DNA of 64,000 nt from Candidatus Vicinibacter affinis (GCA_016714365.1 JADJNH010000005.1:636501-700500); one strand, 5' to 3'; counted from the first letter of the stretch, positions 37,144 through 46,277 are shown. The notes: generated by a model not told the origin, from the sequence alone. Numbers and translations: made by a program.

Positions 37144-39273
37144 CTATTCTTCAGCTTCTTTATGCAAAGCTTGATACTCTTGCAATAATTTTTGCTGAAT
37201 ATCAGGAGATACCGGTGCATATTCTGCAATCTTCATGGAAAATTTAGCCTTACCTTGGGAGAGCGACCTAAGCGATGATGAATAATTATGCATTTCAGAC
37301 AAGGGTACCTTTGCTTTGACCTTCTGGTAATGGCCATCGGAATCCATACCCATGATGATTGCCCTACGTGTTTGCAAGTCACCCATAATGTCTCCCATCA
37401 CTTCATCCGAGCACAGGATTTCCAAGTCATAAACTGGTTCCATTATTTGAGCCCCGGCATGTTGGAACGCCTCTTTAAAAGCCATGGTGCCAGCAATCTG
37501 GAATGCCATATCGTTTGAATCCACAGGATGCATCTTTCCATCATAAACGGATACTCTGATATTGGTACAATACGAACCAGTGAGAGGACCTTCTATCATC
37601 TTATTCATAATGCCTTTCTTAATAGCGTTTGAAAATTTTGCATCAATGGATCCTCCAACGATGCACCAATAGAAAGCAAATTTTCCACCCCAATCCAATT
37701 CTTCGACCTCTTTGTTTCTAACTGTCAGCCCAGCAGGTTCCGGCATGTTATCAAAAAAAGGCTCCACCCTCATGTGGACTTCAGCAAACTGACCAGATCC
37801 CCCGGATTGTTTTTTATGCCGATAAGAAGTATCTGAAGATTTGGTAATGGTTTCAAGATATGGAATTCTCGGCTTAACAAAATCCATGTGCAGCCCGTGC
37901 AATTTTTCAATTCTGTATTTTACGAGATCGAGATGCATTTGTCCCTGACCATGTAAAAGATTTTGTTTAAGCCTCATGGATTGTTCAAAAATGAGTGTTG
38001 GGTCTTCCTCTTGAATTTCGTGAATTGCCTTCACAAGTTTTTCTAAATCATTTTTATTTTCTGTGTGAATGGCAGTCCTGATTCTTGGTTCAGGAAATGG
38101 AATAGGTTCAACTTCAATGTCATTACCTTTTACGCTGAGTGTATTATTCGTGTGGCTATCTTTTAATTTTACCAGAGCACCTAAATCCCCTGCGACCAAT
38201 TCACTTACTGATTCACGATTTTTTCCATTGGAAACAAAGATTTGATTGATCCTTTCGTGGCCCCTATTTGAATTATTAATGAGCTCATCTCCAGCCTTTA
38301 CTTTTCCGGAATAAACTTTGAAGTATGAAATTCTTCCAACTTTTGGTTCACTAAAGGTTTTATAAATAAAAATTGTGGCAGGCCCTGAAGTAGAAATCGC
38401 CAATTCGCCTTTGGTCAGCTTCGTGAGAGGCCTGTCAGCAGGAGAAGGACAGACATCGTTGATAAATCCCATGATTCTGCCTGTCCCCATATTTTTAATA
38501 GAGGAGGCACAAAAAACCGGAAACAAATGCTGTTTTGCGATCCCTTTTCGGAGACCTTCCGCAAGTTCAGATTCTTCCAAATTTCCAGTTTCAAAGAAAT
38601 GTTCCATCAAGGTATCATCATTTTCGGCAGCCGCCTCCACGATGGCATTGTGCATTTTATTAGCACGATCTAATTCTGAGGCAGGAATATCTTTTTTTAT
38701 GGGTTTGCCACCATCAGGACCAAATTCATACATTACCATTCTTAAAGCGTCAATAATTGAATTGAATCCTTTCCCTGGATTCAGGGGATATTGAAAAGGA
38801 ATTAATTTTGGGCCAAATCTGGAGATGGCTTGTTCAAGAGTACTGTCAAAATCAGCTTTTTCATGGTCACACTGATTGATAACAAACATTCCTGGGAGTT
38901 GAAACTTTTCTTTGTATTCCCATATCAGTTCGGTTCCAACCTCTACACCATGGGCGGCATTGAGGACCATTATTCCAAGGTCCGAGACTTTCATAGAGGA
39001 TAATATCTCACCAACAAAATCATCTGACCCGGGGGTGTCCACGATGTTGATTTTAGATTCTTTCCAATTTACATGCATGAGTTTGCTGAATAAGCTACCC
39101 CTTCTTTCTTGTTCGATGTCACTAAAATCGGAAACCGTATTTCCAGCTTCCACGGTTCCTCTGCGGGTGATGGCTTTGGATTCATAGAGCATTGCTTCAA
39201 TCATGCTGGTTTTGCCACAATGTGAGTGGCCCAGCAAAACAACATTTCTGATGTGTTTGGGATCAGTACTCAT
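37144..39273 (-). CDS. Elongation factor G-like GTPase (EF-G paralogue)
   Basis: 709 residues with all five EF-G domains. The P-loop is G15-HSHC-GKT22, DTPG is at 79-82, and the domain IV/V region has YRHKKQSGGSGQFAEVHMRVEP. Two hallmark residues of canonical EF-G differ: the catalytic His after DTPG (DTPGHVDF) is Ser83 here (DTPGSDDF), and NKxD is N133-QC-D136. This is the EF-G-like (FusA2-type) branch, whose role in translation is uncertain. The canonical fusA, usually with the ribosomal-protein operon, is not in the window. ATG at 39273. Confidence 0.88.
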   Translation of the reverse strand: MSTDPKHIRNVVLLGHSHCGKTSMIEAMLYESKAITRRGTVEAGNTVSDFSDIEQERRGSLFSKLMHVNWKESKINIVDTPGSDDFVGEILSSMKVSDLGIMVLNAAHGVEVGTELIWEYKEKFQLPGMFVINQCDHEKADFDSTLEQAISRFGPKLIPFQYPLNPGKGFNSIIDALRMVMYEFGPDGGKPIKKDIPASELDRANKMHNAIVEAAAENDDTLMEHFFETGNLEESELAEGLRKGIAKQHLFPVFCASSIKNMGTGRIMGFINDVCPSPADRPLTKLTKGELAISTSGPATIFIYKTFSEPKVGRISYFKVYSGKVKAGDELINNSNRGHERINQIFVSNGKNRESVSELVAGDLGALVKLKDSHTNNTLSVKGNDIEVEPIPFPEPRIRTAIHTENKNDLEKLVKAIHEIQEEDPTLIFEQSMRLKQNLLHGQGQMHLDLVKYRIEKLHGLHMDFVKPRIPYLETITKSSDTSYRHKKQSGGSGQFAEVHMRVEPFFDNMPEPAGLTVRNKEVEELDWGGKFAFYWCIVGGSIDAKFSNAIKKGIMNKMIEGPLTGSYCTNIRVSVYDGKMHPVDSNDMAFQIAGTMAFKEAFQHAGAQIMEPVYDLEILCSDEVMGDIMGDLQTRRAIIMGMDSDGHYQKVKAKVPLSEMHNYSSSLRSLSQGKAKFSMKIAEYAPVSPDIQQKLLQEYQALHKEAEE

Positions 39274-39601
39274 TTTCGATTTGTTTTATGTGATTTAATT
39301 GAATGTTGTAAGGTATGAAATTCTCTATGAAATATAATGTGAAAACTAGTTGATAAAATAATATTTGGTATAAAATTTTATATTTCTCTATTATATTTTA
39401 CAATAATTTCTTTGCGGCTAATTAATTGCAACATGAAAGAATAAAATTTTGTCTGAATGAAAAGTATGATGAAACAAGTTTGCCAAGTTGAACCCAATTA
39501 TATATTTTTTGACAAACCCCAAAAGAATATAGGGGTGGATTGAAAATTTGGCACTAAACCTTTTCATTTGGCGTTTGTACTTTAGATTGAAAAGACAAGG
39601 T
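39274..39601. other. 328-bp intergenic region between divergent genes
   Basis: It separates the EF-G-like gene and the S41 peptidase gene, so it must hold both promoters, but I cannot place either with confidence. A 14-bp AT palindrome TATAAAATTTTATA lies at 39369-39382. No small gene is seen. Confidence 0.5.
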
Positions 39602-41248
39602 ATGGTTAGAATGGAGAAAATGAAATGGCCTTTGGGATTGTTATTTGTTTTTATTTTGTGCTTAGGGGCAGCATGGAATTACAACAAGTACTTCGAAATT
39701 ACCAAGAACATTGAAATATTTGCAAATGTATATAAGGAAATCAACGCAAACTATGTAGACGAGACAGATCCTTCCAAATTGATGAAGGCTGGAATTGACG
39801 CAATGCTAAATACCCTTGACCCATTTACAAATTATATCTCAGAGGCCCAGATTGAAAATTACCGCCTTGCGTTGGAGGGGCGCTATAATGGGATTGGTGC
39901 CAAGGCAAAAAAAATAGGCGATTATGTTACCATTACAGAAATTTATAAAGATTTTCCAGCCTTTAAGGCTGGTTTACAGATTGGAGACAAAGTCCTGGAA
40001 GTTAATGGACTTGATGCGAAGGGCAAGGAAAGTGAAGATCTGTACCAAATCATGCGAGGTGTTCCAAAGTCAGAAGTTGACGTAAAGATTCAACGGCCTG
40101 GAGAAAAAGAAACCCGAGTATTAAAATTAGTAAGAGATGAAGTTAATATACCCAATGTGCCCTATTCAGGAATGGTTAATGATCAAGTTGGGTATTTAAT
40201 TTTAACGACCTTCACTGAAAATGCCGGCAGAAATGTTCAGGAAGCTGTTGTTAAGCTTAAAAAGGATAATCCGGGACTGAAAGGTGTCATTTTGGACCTT
40301 AGAGAAAATGGAGGTGGGTTATTGCATGAAGCTGTAAATGTTTGTAACACTTTTCTTCCACAGGGACAACTGATTGCAAGTACCAGGAGTAAATTAAAGG
40401 AAACCGACCAGAATTACAGTACCATGGCGGGCGCTGTAGATGAAAATATACCATTGGTTGTATTAATCAATAAGAATTCTGCCTCTGCCTCTGAAATAGT
40501 TAGTGGGGCCATACAAGATCTGGATCGTGGTGTTATTATTGGGCAAATCTCTTATGGTAAGGGATTGGTACAGAATACCAAGGATGTAGGCTATAATGCC
40601 AAGGTAAAGTTAACTATTTCTAAGTATTATATACCTTCTGGCCGTTGTATTCAAAGTGTCAGGTATGACAATGGCCTTAAAGTTCATTTACCAGATTCAC
40701 TAAGGTCCACCTTCAAAACAAAAAATGGAAGAAATGTACTTGATGGGGGAGGAGTCAGACCGGATATTGAACTAAAAGAAGCTGATTACCCTTTGATTGT
40801 TCAAAAATTAATAGACGATAGTTGGATTTTTAATTATTGTACAGATTATCTTTTGAAGAATCCAGCTCCCGTAGATGCAAAAAGTTATAAATTTGAAAAG
40901 ATCAATGAATTTATTGACTATCTGAGAGTTAACAAGTTTGATGACCGATCAGTTTTAGAGCAAAAACTGAAAGAATTGCTGGAATTGGCGTCAGACAATG
41001 CTTCGAAAGGCCTGACTGAGGAACTTGGACATATCAAAAAGGAGCTAGACGAAGATCAATGGAATCAAATTGAGAAGCACAAAGACCTCATTGGATTTGT
41101 TATTGGAGAAGAGTTGGTTGCGAGGAAATTTTATGAAAGTGGCAAGTTACTCAACAGGTTGCAGCATGATCCTTTGGTCAAAGAGGGAATAAAAATCCTG
41201 GCTGACCAAAATCATTATGATGTCATCCTAAATAGAAAGTCCAAATAG
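39602..41248 (+). CDS. S41-family C-terminal processing peptidase (CtpA-like)
   Basis: 548 residues from the ATG at 39602; an earlier TTG at 39548 would add 18 residues ahead of the membrane segment. One N-terminal membrane segment (WPLGLLFVFILCLGAAW) anchors it in the inner membrane facing the periplasm. A PDZ domain follows (IGAKAKKIGDYVTITEIY to DKVLEVNGLDAKG), then the S41 domain: GVILDLRENGGGLL, the Ser in NSASASEIVSGAI, and the catalytic Lys in ISYGKGLVQ. The C-terminal ~150 residues are an extra helical domain found in Bacteroidota members. It degrades or trims periplasmic proteins. tsaB follows after one base. Confidence 0.92.
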   Translation: MVRMEKMKWPLGLLFVFILCLGAAWNYNKYFEITKNIEIFANVYKEINANYVDETDPSKLMKAGIDAMLNTLDPFTNYISEAQIENYRLALEGRYNGIGAKAKKIGDYVTITEIYKDFPAFKAGLQIGDKVLEVNGLDAKGKESEDLYQIMRGVPKSEVDVKIQRPGEKETRVLKLVRDEVNIPNVPYSGMVNDQVGYLILTTFTENAGRNVQEAVVKLKKDNPGLKGVILDLRENGGGLLHEAVNVCNTFLPQGQLIASTRSKLKETDQNYSTMAGAVDENIPLVVLINKNSASASEIVSGAIQDLDRGVIIGQISYGKGLVQNTKDVGYNAKVKLTISKYYIPSGRCIQSVRYDNGLKVHLPDSLRSTFKTKNGRNVLDGGGVRPDIELKEADYPLIVQKLIDDSWIFNYCTDYLLKNPAPVDAKSYKFEKINEFIDYLRVNKFDDRSVLEQKLKELLELASDNASKGLTEELGHIKKELDEDQWNQIEKHKDLIGFVIGEELVARKFYESGKLLNRLQHDPLVKEGIKILADQNHYDVILNRKSK

Positions 41249-41249
41249 C

Positions 41250-41948
41250 TTGAATCACCTTTTACATGTAGAGACTTCGGGAAGGACCTGTTCAGTAGCA
41301 GTTTCCAATAATGGGAATCTCATTCATGAGATTAATAAGGAAGCTTCTGACCCTGTAAGATTTCTGAATTCCTGTATCAGAGATTGTCTGAAAGGATCTA
41401 ATCTCAGGTTGGAACAAATTGAGGCGATCAGTATAAACATTGGTCCTGGAGCTTATACATCGCTTAGGGCAGGACTTGCGACCATCAAAGGATTGTGTGT
41501 GGGGTTAAGTAAACCTCTTATTCAGTTAAATGGGATGAGGCTTCTTGCAGAAGCTGCAAAAACCTCTTTGGTTGCGGAGATTCAGACTATTATTGTGCTG
41601 AAGCCTCTGCGGAAGGATCAGTATTTTGTTTGTCTCTATAAAAGGGATGGCTCTAACATGCAGGAGATACACACCAGTAAGATCGACGAAGTATTCTTTA
41701 GGGTGCACAATATTGTACCTGAAAAGGCATTAATAGTTGGAACGAATATAGTAGAAGATAGCTTTCAAATCTCAGATATTCAATGTGTTGTGAAGAATAT
41801 TATTCCATTGGCAAGTCATCAAATTGAATTGGCATTCAGCTGTTTTCGAATGGGTCAATTTGAATCGATTCAAAACTCAGTTCCAGAATATTTGATGGAC
41901 CCAAACATCACAACACCAAAGGAAAAGTTGCCTAACTCATTGAACTAA
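41250..41948 (+). CDS. tsaB: tRNA threonylcarbamoyladenosine biosynthesis protein TsaB
   Basis: 232 residues starting at TTG (41250), chosen because HLLHVETSGRTCSVAVSNNG must be at the very N-terminus and no ATG is near. It is the scaffold partner of TsaD for making t6A37 in tRNAs. Landmarks are ISINIGPGAYTSLRAGLATIKGLC, typical of TsaB, and a C-terminal PEYLMDPNIT-like ending. The catalytic ASKHA residues are reduced, as usual for TsaB. It starts one base after the S41 peptidase stop. tsaC, tsaD and tsaE are not in the window. Confidence 0.92.
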   Translation: MNHLLHVETSGRTCSVAVSNNGNLIHEINKEASDPVRFLNSCIRDCLKGSNLRLEQIEAISINIGPGAYTSLRAGLATIKGLCVGLSKPLIQLNGMRLLAEAAKTSLVAEIQTIIVLKPLRKDQYFVCLYKRDGSNMQEIHTSKIDEVFFRVHNIVPEKALIVGTNIVEDSFQISDIQCVVKNIIPLASHQIELAFSCFRMGQFESIQNSVPEYLMDPNITTPKEKLPNSLN

Positions 41949-42033
41949 AACAGTATAAGAGCTATTAATGTATATAATAAACCGGCATATCAAAATTCGC
42001 CTACTAAAATAAATCCCAGTTATTCCAAAATTG

Positions 42034-42073
42034 GCACATTTTTGGATAATCCTTATTCGTTATTGCACATTTT
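42034..42073 (+). promoter_or_regulatory. Operator-like direct repeats ahead of the first ArsR gene
   Basis: GCACATTTT occurs at 42034-42042 and 42065-42073, 31 bp apart start to start (three helical turns). An overlapping inverted repeat, TCCAAAA (42024-42030) and TTTTGGA (42040-42046), is also present. All lie within 65 bp upstream of the ATG at 42089, where an autoregulatory operator would be expected. Confidence 0.4.
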
Positions 42074-42088
42074 ATTAAATTCTGTGAC

Positions 42089-42427
42089 ATGAGGAATAAA
42101 AAAAACGAAACGATTACACTGAAAAAGGGCGGCAAAGAAATTCAGCTCGATTATGCGGACCTCAGGAAGGCCGTATTGGTTTTGCGCGCTGTCAACCACA
42201 AGCTTAGGCAGAGGGTGATTGACCTATTGGAGGAGCAAGACAAGCTCACTGTGACTGACATTTACATTAAGCTAAGGTTAGAGCAATCAGTAGCCTCTCA
42301 ACATCTTGCCATTTTGCGTAGGGCAGGTGTGGTTGCAACAGACAGGCAGGGTAAATTTATTTACTATTCTCTGGATCGTGATCGTTTGAACCAAATATCT
42401 AAACTAGTTGAAGAACTAGCGGGATAG
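42089..42427 (+). CDS. ArsR-type winged-helix transcriptional regulator (first of two)
   Basis: 112 residues. The winged helix is clear: VLRAVNHKLRQRVIDLLEE, then TVTDIYIKLRLEQSVASQHLAILRRAGVVATDRQGKFIYYSLD, with the recognition helix around SQHLAILRRAG. ArsR proteins usually bind metals with Cys pairs such as ELCVCDL; none are present here (no Cys at all), so the signal is not thiolate-bound metal. The N-terminal 20 residues are basic. It is followed 182 bp later by a second such gene. Probably a dimeric repressor or activator; targets unknown. Confidence 0.88.
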   Translation: MRNKKNETITLKKGGKEIQLDYADLRKAVLVLRAVNHKLRQRVIDLLEEQDKLTVTDIYIKLRLEQSVASQHLAILRRAGVVATDRQGKFIYYSLDRDRLNQISKLVEELAG

Positions 42428-42508
42428 CAAATGTAAAACCGAGTAAAGTCTTTTTTTTTTTGATTAAAGCAAATACCTTACGTTACTTGTTTTAAATGAC
42501 CACACAAC

Positions 42509-42564
42509 AAATATTAAATTTTTTTAATATTTTGTTTTGAAATTAGAAATATCTTTAGATATTT
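42509..42564 (+). promoter_or_regulatory. Two palindromes ahead of the second ArsR gene
   Basis: First palindrome: AAATATTAAA (42509-42518), TTTT, TTTAATATTT (42523-42532). Second: AAATATCT (42547-42554), TT, AGATATTT (42557-42564). Their centres are 35 bp apart. The second ends 45 bp before the ATG at 42610, the expected position for a dimer-binding operator. Both are AT-rich, so chance is a real possibility. Confidence 0.4.
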
Positions 42565-42609
42565 GTGCTGTCAAGGTCATAACTACGAAAATCAAAATAA
42601 GAAACTTCA

Positions 42610-42930
42610 ATGAAGAAGACTAAGGTATCTTTCAATGCAGTTAAGCTCGACTATTCCTGCGAGCTGATGAGGGCGTTAGCCCATCCACTGCGCCTGCAAA
42701 TTCTGCAATTTATTGACAAGCAAGGAATTGTAAATGTTAACAAGATTTACAATGCTTTGAAAATTGAGCAATCTGTGACTTCACAGCATCTTAGTATTCT
42801 TAAGCTTGCGGGTGTATTGCAGACTGAAAAAGTTGGAAAGTATGTGCACTGTAAAATCAATTACGAGTGTGTGTACCGAGCACAACAAGCAGTCAAAAAT
42901 TTTATAGGAACCAGTAAAAAATCTGCCTAA
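42610..42930 (+). CDS. ArsR-type winged-helix transcriptional regulator (second of two)
   Basis: 106 residues with the same fold as its upstream neighbour: LMRALAHPLRLQILQFIDKQG, VNKIYNALKIEQSVTSQHLSILKLAGVLQTEKVGKYVHC. The two share the KIEQSV-like / RLEQSV, SQHL-ILRRAGV core and are probably a tandem duplication that has diverged. There are three Cys (residues 17, about 79 and 84) but no CxC or CxxC metal site. Autoregulation from the palindromes upstream is an inference. The strong terminator for this gene lies inside the convergent lspA coding sequence. Confidence 0.88.
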   Translation: MKKTKVSFNAVKLDYSCELMRALAHPLRLQILQFIDKQGIVNVNKIYNALKIEQSVTSQHLSILKLAGVLQTEKVGKYVHCKINYECVYRAQQAVKNFIGTSKKSA

Positions 42931-42957
42931 GGTCAAATTTTACAAAAGGCAAATTTT

Positions 42958-43668
42958 TTATTCGGCAGCTTCCGGAACTTCAGTTTCGGAAGCTTTTTTA
43001 TTTATATCTAATTGATTATCAGTATTTTCTTTTATGTTGTGGTGAATATTTTCAGAAGATAATTTCCGATAAAAAATAAGAAACAAAGAAATTCCTACAA
43101 ATATTGAGGAATCTGCAAAATTGAAAACAGGTCTAAAAAATTCAAATTCCTGACCACCCCAAATCGGTACCCAAGTTGGGAAAGTGGATTGAATTAGGGG
43201 GAAATAGAACATGTCCACCACTCTCCCCATCAAAAAAGGCGCATATCCTCCTTCGGGAGGTAAAAGTTGAGCAACCCCTCCATGGAAAGGTGAATAAGAA
43301 AATAGCATGCCGTAGAAGGCAGAATCAATAATATTCCCTAGGGCTCCTGCTAAAATCATAGAAAATGCCAGCACCAATGCAGGATTCTCTTTAGATTTAA
43401 TCAGTCTACCTAATAAATAGAATAAGAAAAATACCGCCAATATCCTAAAAATGCTCAATGCCAACTTACCTGCAGCCCCCCCAAAGCTTAGACCAAAAGC
43501 CATACCTTCATTTTCAACAAAATGAATTCTGGCCCAGGATTGTCCCAATATCAGAATTTCTTGACCTTGGTGCATATGGGTTTTAACCCAAATCTTACTG
43601 CTTTGATCCAAGAATAAAATAAACAAAATAACAACTAAGGAGAGAATATATGCGCTTCGTGGTTTCAT
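42958..43668 (-). CDS. lspA: Lipoprotein signal peptidase (signal peptidase II)
   Basis: 236 residues, longer than E. coli LspA (~164) because of a periplasmic insertion (about residues 120-170, with GYAPFLMGRVVDMFYFP) and a soluble C-terminal tail; such length is common in Bacteroidota (recall). It removes signal peptides from prolipoproteins in the inner membrane. The catalytic Asp pair is in GNIIDSAFYG and FNFADSSIF, and HFVENEGMAFGL is the conserved loop. Four membrane helices. The last ~30 residues are acidic (ASETEVPEAAE) and overlap a terminator for the convergent ArsR gene. Confidence 0.95.
   Translation of the reverse strand: MKPRSAYILSLVVILFILFLDQSSKIWVKTHMHQGQEILILGQSWARIHFVENEGMAFGLSFGGAAGKLALSIFRILAVFFLFYLLGRLIKSKENPALVLAFSMILAGALGNIIDSAFYGMLFSYSPFHGGVAQLLPPEGGYAPFLMGRVVDMFYFPLIQSTFPTWVPIWGGQEFEFFRPVFNFADSSIFVGISLFLIFYRKLSSENIHHNIKENTDNQLDINKKASETEVPEAAE
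42967..42999 (+). terminator. Intrinsic terminator inside the lspA coding region
   Basis: AGCTTCCG (42967-42974), a 12-nt loop, CGGAAGCT (42987-42994), then Ts to 42999: a good intrinsic terminator for the second ArsR gene, 37 bp past its stop. The same bases encode the C-terminal residues of LspA on the other strand. Confidence 0.75.
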
Positions 43669-43718
43669 ATGTTAGCAAAGGTAGAAAAAGAAGGTAATAT
43701 CAAATATGGAGTATTAGG

Positions 43719-44585
43719 TTAGCCTAAATCTTTTGAATTGCTATCCGGAACAGGCAAAACATGAATTTTATTTTCAGCTGAAGGGAAATAGATCTGGTTT
43801 TTATCAAAGGCAAGTTTTACCTTTTCCTGAGTTTCAAAGTATACTTGCCAATAATCTTCTTCATTACAAAAAGGTCTGATGGCAATTGTGGCCATGGTTT
43901 CTGTGAATTTTATAATTTGAAATTCAGGGGGAGGTTCAGGCAATACATGTTCCACTTTCCTGACGGTTGAAAGCGCAATTTCTTTAGCTTTATCAAAATC
44001 ATTATTTAGATCCAAAGGCATTAATATTTCAACCCTCATATTCCCAAATGCAGACAGGTTCACAATTGTTCCAGTAGAGAGAGCCCCATTAGCCAAGATA
44101 ATTGTTTTGTTTTCACTACTCAGCAAATACGTATTGAATATACCCTGTTCAATGACCCTGCCGTTAAATCCCTGAGCTTCGATGTGGTCTCCGAGTTTGA
44201 AGGGTTTAAAAATCAACATCATCACCCCTCCGGCAAAATTGCCTAAAGTTCCATTCAGTGCGGCACCTATTCCAACAGCTAATCCCGCAAGTATAGCTGC
44301 AAAGGAAGTCATGTTTACACCTAAAATACTAAATACAAACAGCAGTAATAAAAGAATCAGGGACATTCGTATAAGGGAAGCTAAAAAAGATTGTAAGGAA
44401 GGGTCGAAATCCCTGGCCATCAATGTACGCCTAACAACAGTTGAAATCCATCTTATAAGTATTGTCCCTATAATAAATGCTAAAATAGCTCCCAGTAGTC
44501 TGGGCATAAAATCCACTACAAGGGCTACTATGTGAGTGGCAAAATCAGTATAGCCGCTGATAGCTTGATTTAACAATATAAGCAT
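43719..44585 (-). CDS. Small mechanosensitive channel MscS-like protein
   Basis: 288 residues from the ATG at 44585, close to MscS (286). An upstream in-frame ATG at 44654 would add 23 residues and is less likely. Three N-terminal membrane helices precede the pore helix region, ILAGLAVGIGAALNGTLGNFAGGVMMLIF, with the Gly/Ala-rich TM3 pattern. The cytoplasmic part begins KPFKLGDHIEAQGFNGRV. It opens under membrane tension to release solutes during osmotic down-shock. Next to lspA (51 bp gap), same strand. Confidence 0.92.
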   Translation of the reverse strand: MLILLNQAISGYTDFATHIVALVVDFMPRLLGAILAFIIGTILIRWISTVVRRTLMARDFDPSLQSFLASLIRMSLILLLLLFVFSILGVNMTSFAAILAGLAVGIGAALNGTLGNFAGGVMMLIFKPFKLGDHIEAQGFNGRVIEQGIFNTYLLSSENKTIILANGALSTGTIVNLSAFGNMRVEILMPLDLNNDFDKAKEIALSTVRKVEHVLPEPPPEFQIIKFTETMATIAIRPFCNEEDYWQVYFETQEKVKLAFDKNQIYFPSAENKIHVLPVPDSNSKDLG

Positions 44586-44747
44586 GAGTCGATTTATTAA
44601 ACGAATCCAAAAGTACGATGAAAGTAGTTTTTGAAGGAATCGAAAATGAATCAAGGCTCTAAGTGTTGTCTGATCAATTTATTTACCTATGAAATATTTG
44701 ACTGGAATCTGCGTTTTAGCCCCTTGGAATTTCTTTTTTTATGCCAA

Positions 44748-44776
44748 TTGATTTTATCTTGATTTAACTATTTTTG
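44748..44776 (+). promoter_or_regulatory. Putative promoter of the thioredoxin-like gene
   Basis: TTG (44748-44750), 18 bp, TATTTTTG (44769-44776). The -7 matches the Bacteroidota consensus; the spacing is one base short of the usual 19-21. The gene starts 86 bp farther on. Confidence 0.4.
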
Positions 44777-44861
44777 TTGATTAAACTAACCCGTAAAATT
44801 TTGGTTAATGTTTGAAAGCACTTTTAAGTTAATTTATTTATTGTAGTTTTAATACATCCGC

Positions 44862-46277
44862 ATGAAACAAATTTGTCTTTTGATAAATCTTATAATTTTT
44901 GGAATTTCGGTTTCAGGACTTTATGCACAATCAGACAGTTGTCATTTAAAGTTTAAGGTGAATGGTTTTACAGGGGGAAAGATTAAACTGATAGGTGTAT
45001 ATGCAGATCAAAACTACATTGCAGACAGCACCTTTATGAATGAATCAGGAGAATTTGAATTTAGAAGAAAGTCTCCTTTCAAACCAGGCTATTTTTATGT
45101 TATTCTTCCGGATTACTCCAGTTTTCACATCATGATAAATGATGAACAATTTTTTACCATGGAGTCCAATAAAGGGGAATACATCAACACCATGAAGATA
45201 TCCGGATCCATAGACAATGAGCTTCTGTATCAATCTATGATTCTCCAAAGCATGCATGAAAAAAAATTCGATTCACTCAATTCACAAAAATCTAAATATG
45301 CCGGTAATCAAGATGAGCTTAAAAGAATCGAGAAAGAACTAGATTTAATCAACAATGAAAGAAAGGAATACATAAAGAATTTGGAGCAAAAGTATCCGAA
45401 TGTATTTTTTACAAAATTTAAAATTGCTGGACAGAATCCGGAAGTACCTGATTTTCGAAAACCTAATGGGGAACCTGACATCAGTAGAAAACTAGAATTT
45501 TTCAGACTTAATTTTTGGAATGATGTAGACTTGATGGATAACAGATTATTGGCCACACCAGTCATCGTAAATAAACTCAATCGTTTTATCACAGATCTCA
45601 CGGTACAACATCCGGATTCCATTATACGTCAAGCTGATTTTGTCATACAAAAATCACTGGAGAATCCCGAAATGTTTCAATTCTTTACAAATTATATTGC
45701 CTTGAAGTATCAACCTTCCAAGACAAAAGTTATGGATGGAGAAGCTGTTTATGTACATATCATTGATAAATATTTTACCAAGGATCGCGCCTTTTGGTTA
45801 ACTGAGAAAGAGTTGGCTGATTTAAGAAAAAAGGCTTGGGAAATGAGTGCAAGTCTACTGAATAAAGTAGGTCCCGATGTAGTTTCAGTAGATCCAAATG
45901 GACAAACTAAGTCAATTTACGGAATTAAGAAACCTTATATCATTGTATTCATGTACGATCCTAAATGTGAACATTGTCAGGAAGAGACACCCAAGCTTAA
46001 ACAATTTTATGAGGAATGGAAGAATAAAGGTGTCGAAGTTTTTGCAATTGTCTTAAATGCGAAAGATCAGGAATGGAGAGATTTTATTAAAAAATACCAG
46101 ATACAAAATTGGATTAATGTGCATGATCCGACAAATGCTTCCATTTATGCAAAATACTATGTAGACATCACACCTGAAATGTATGTTTTGAATAAAGACC
46201 GAAAAATTATTGGCAAAAACCTAAAGGTAGAACAGCTAAAAATAATCCTTGACAGGGATATGGGAATTACAAATTAA
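44862..46277 (+). CDS. Exported thioredoxin-like (TlpA-type) protein with DUF4369-like N-terminus
   Basis: 471 residues. A signal peptide ending GLYAQSDS precedes a DUF4369-like beta domain (about 30-130: LKFKVNGFTGGKIKLIGV), a helical middle (about 130-340, DUF5106-like), and a thioredoxin fold (about 345-470) with the redox motif CEHC in YDPKCEHCQEETP. The order matches a Bacteroidota family of periplasmic oxidoreductase-like proteins. The likely job is thiol-disulphide exchange in the periplasm; the middle region may bind a substrate. Note the single cis-Pro-type motif VDITPEMYVL. Alone between convergent and divergent genes. Confidence 0.87.
   Translation: MKQICLLINLIIFGISVSGLYAQSDSCHLKFKVNGFTGGKIKLIGVYADQNYIADSTFMNESGEFEFRRKSPFKPGYFYVILPDYSSFHIMINDEQFFTMESNKGEYINTMKISGSIDNELLYQSMILQSMHEKKFDSLNSQKSKYAGNQDELKRIEKELDLINNERKEYIKNLEQKYPNVFFTKFKIAGQNPEVPDFRKPNGEPDISRKLEFFRLNFWNDVDLMDNRLLATPVIVNKLNRFITDLTVQHPDSIIRQADFVIQKSLENPEMFQFFTNYIALKYQPSKTKVMDGEAVYVHIIDKYFTKDRAFWLTEKELADLRKKAWEMSASLLNKVGPDVVSVDPNGQTKSIYGIKKPYIIVFMYDPKCEHCQEETPKLKQFYEEWKNKGVEVFAIVLNAKDQEWRDFIKKYQIQNWINVHDPTNASIYAKYYVDITPEMYVLNKDRKIIGKNLKVEQLKIILDRDMGITN

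Noticed and set aside
42440..42465. Run of about 12 Ts after the first ArsR gene
   Set aside because: No stem precedes it, so it is not a standard intrinsic terminator, though it may contribute to weak pausing.
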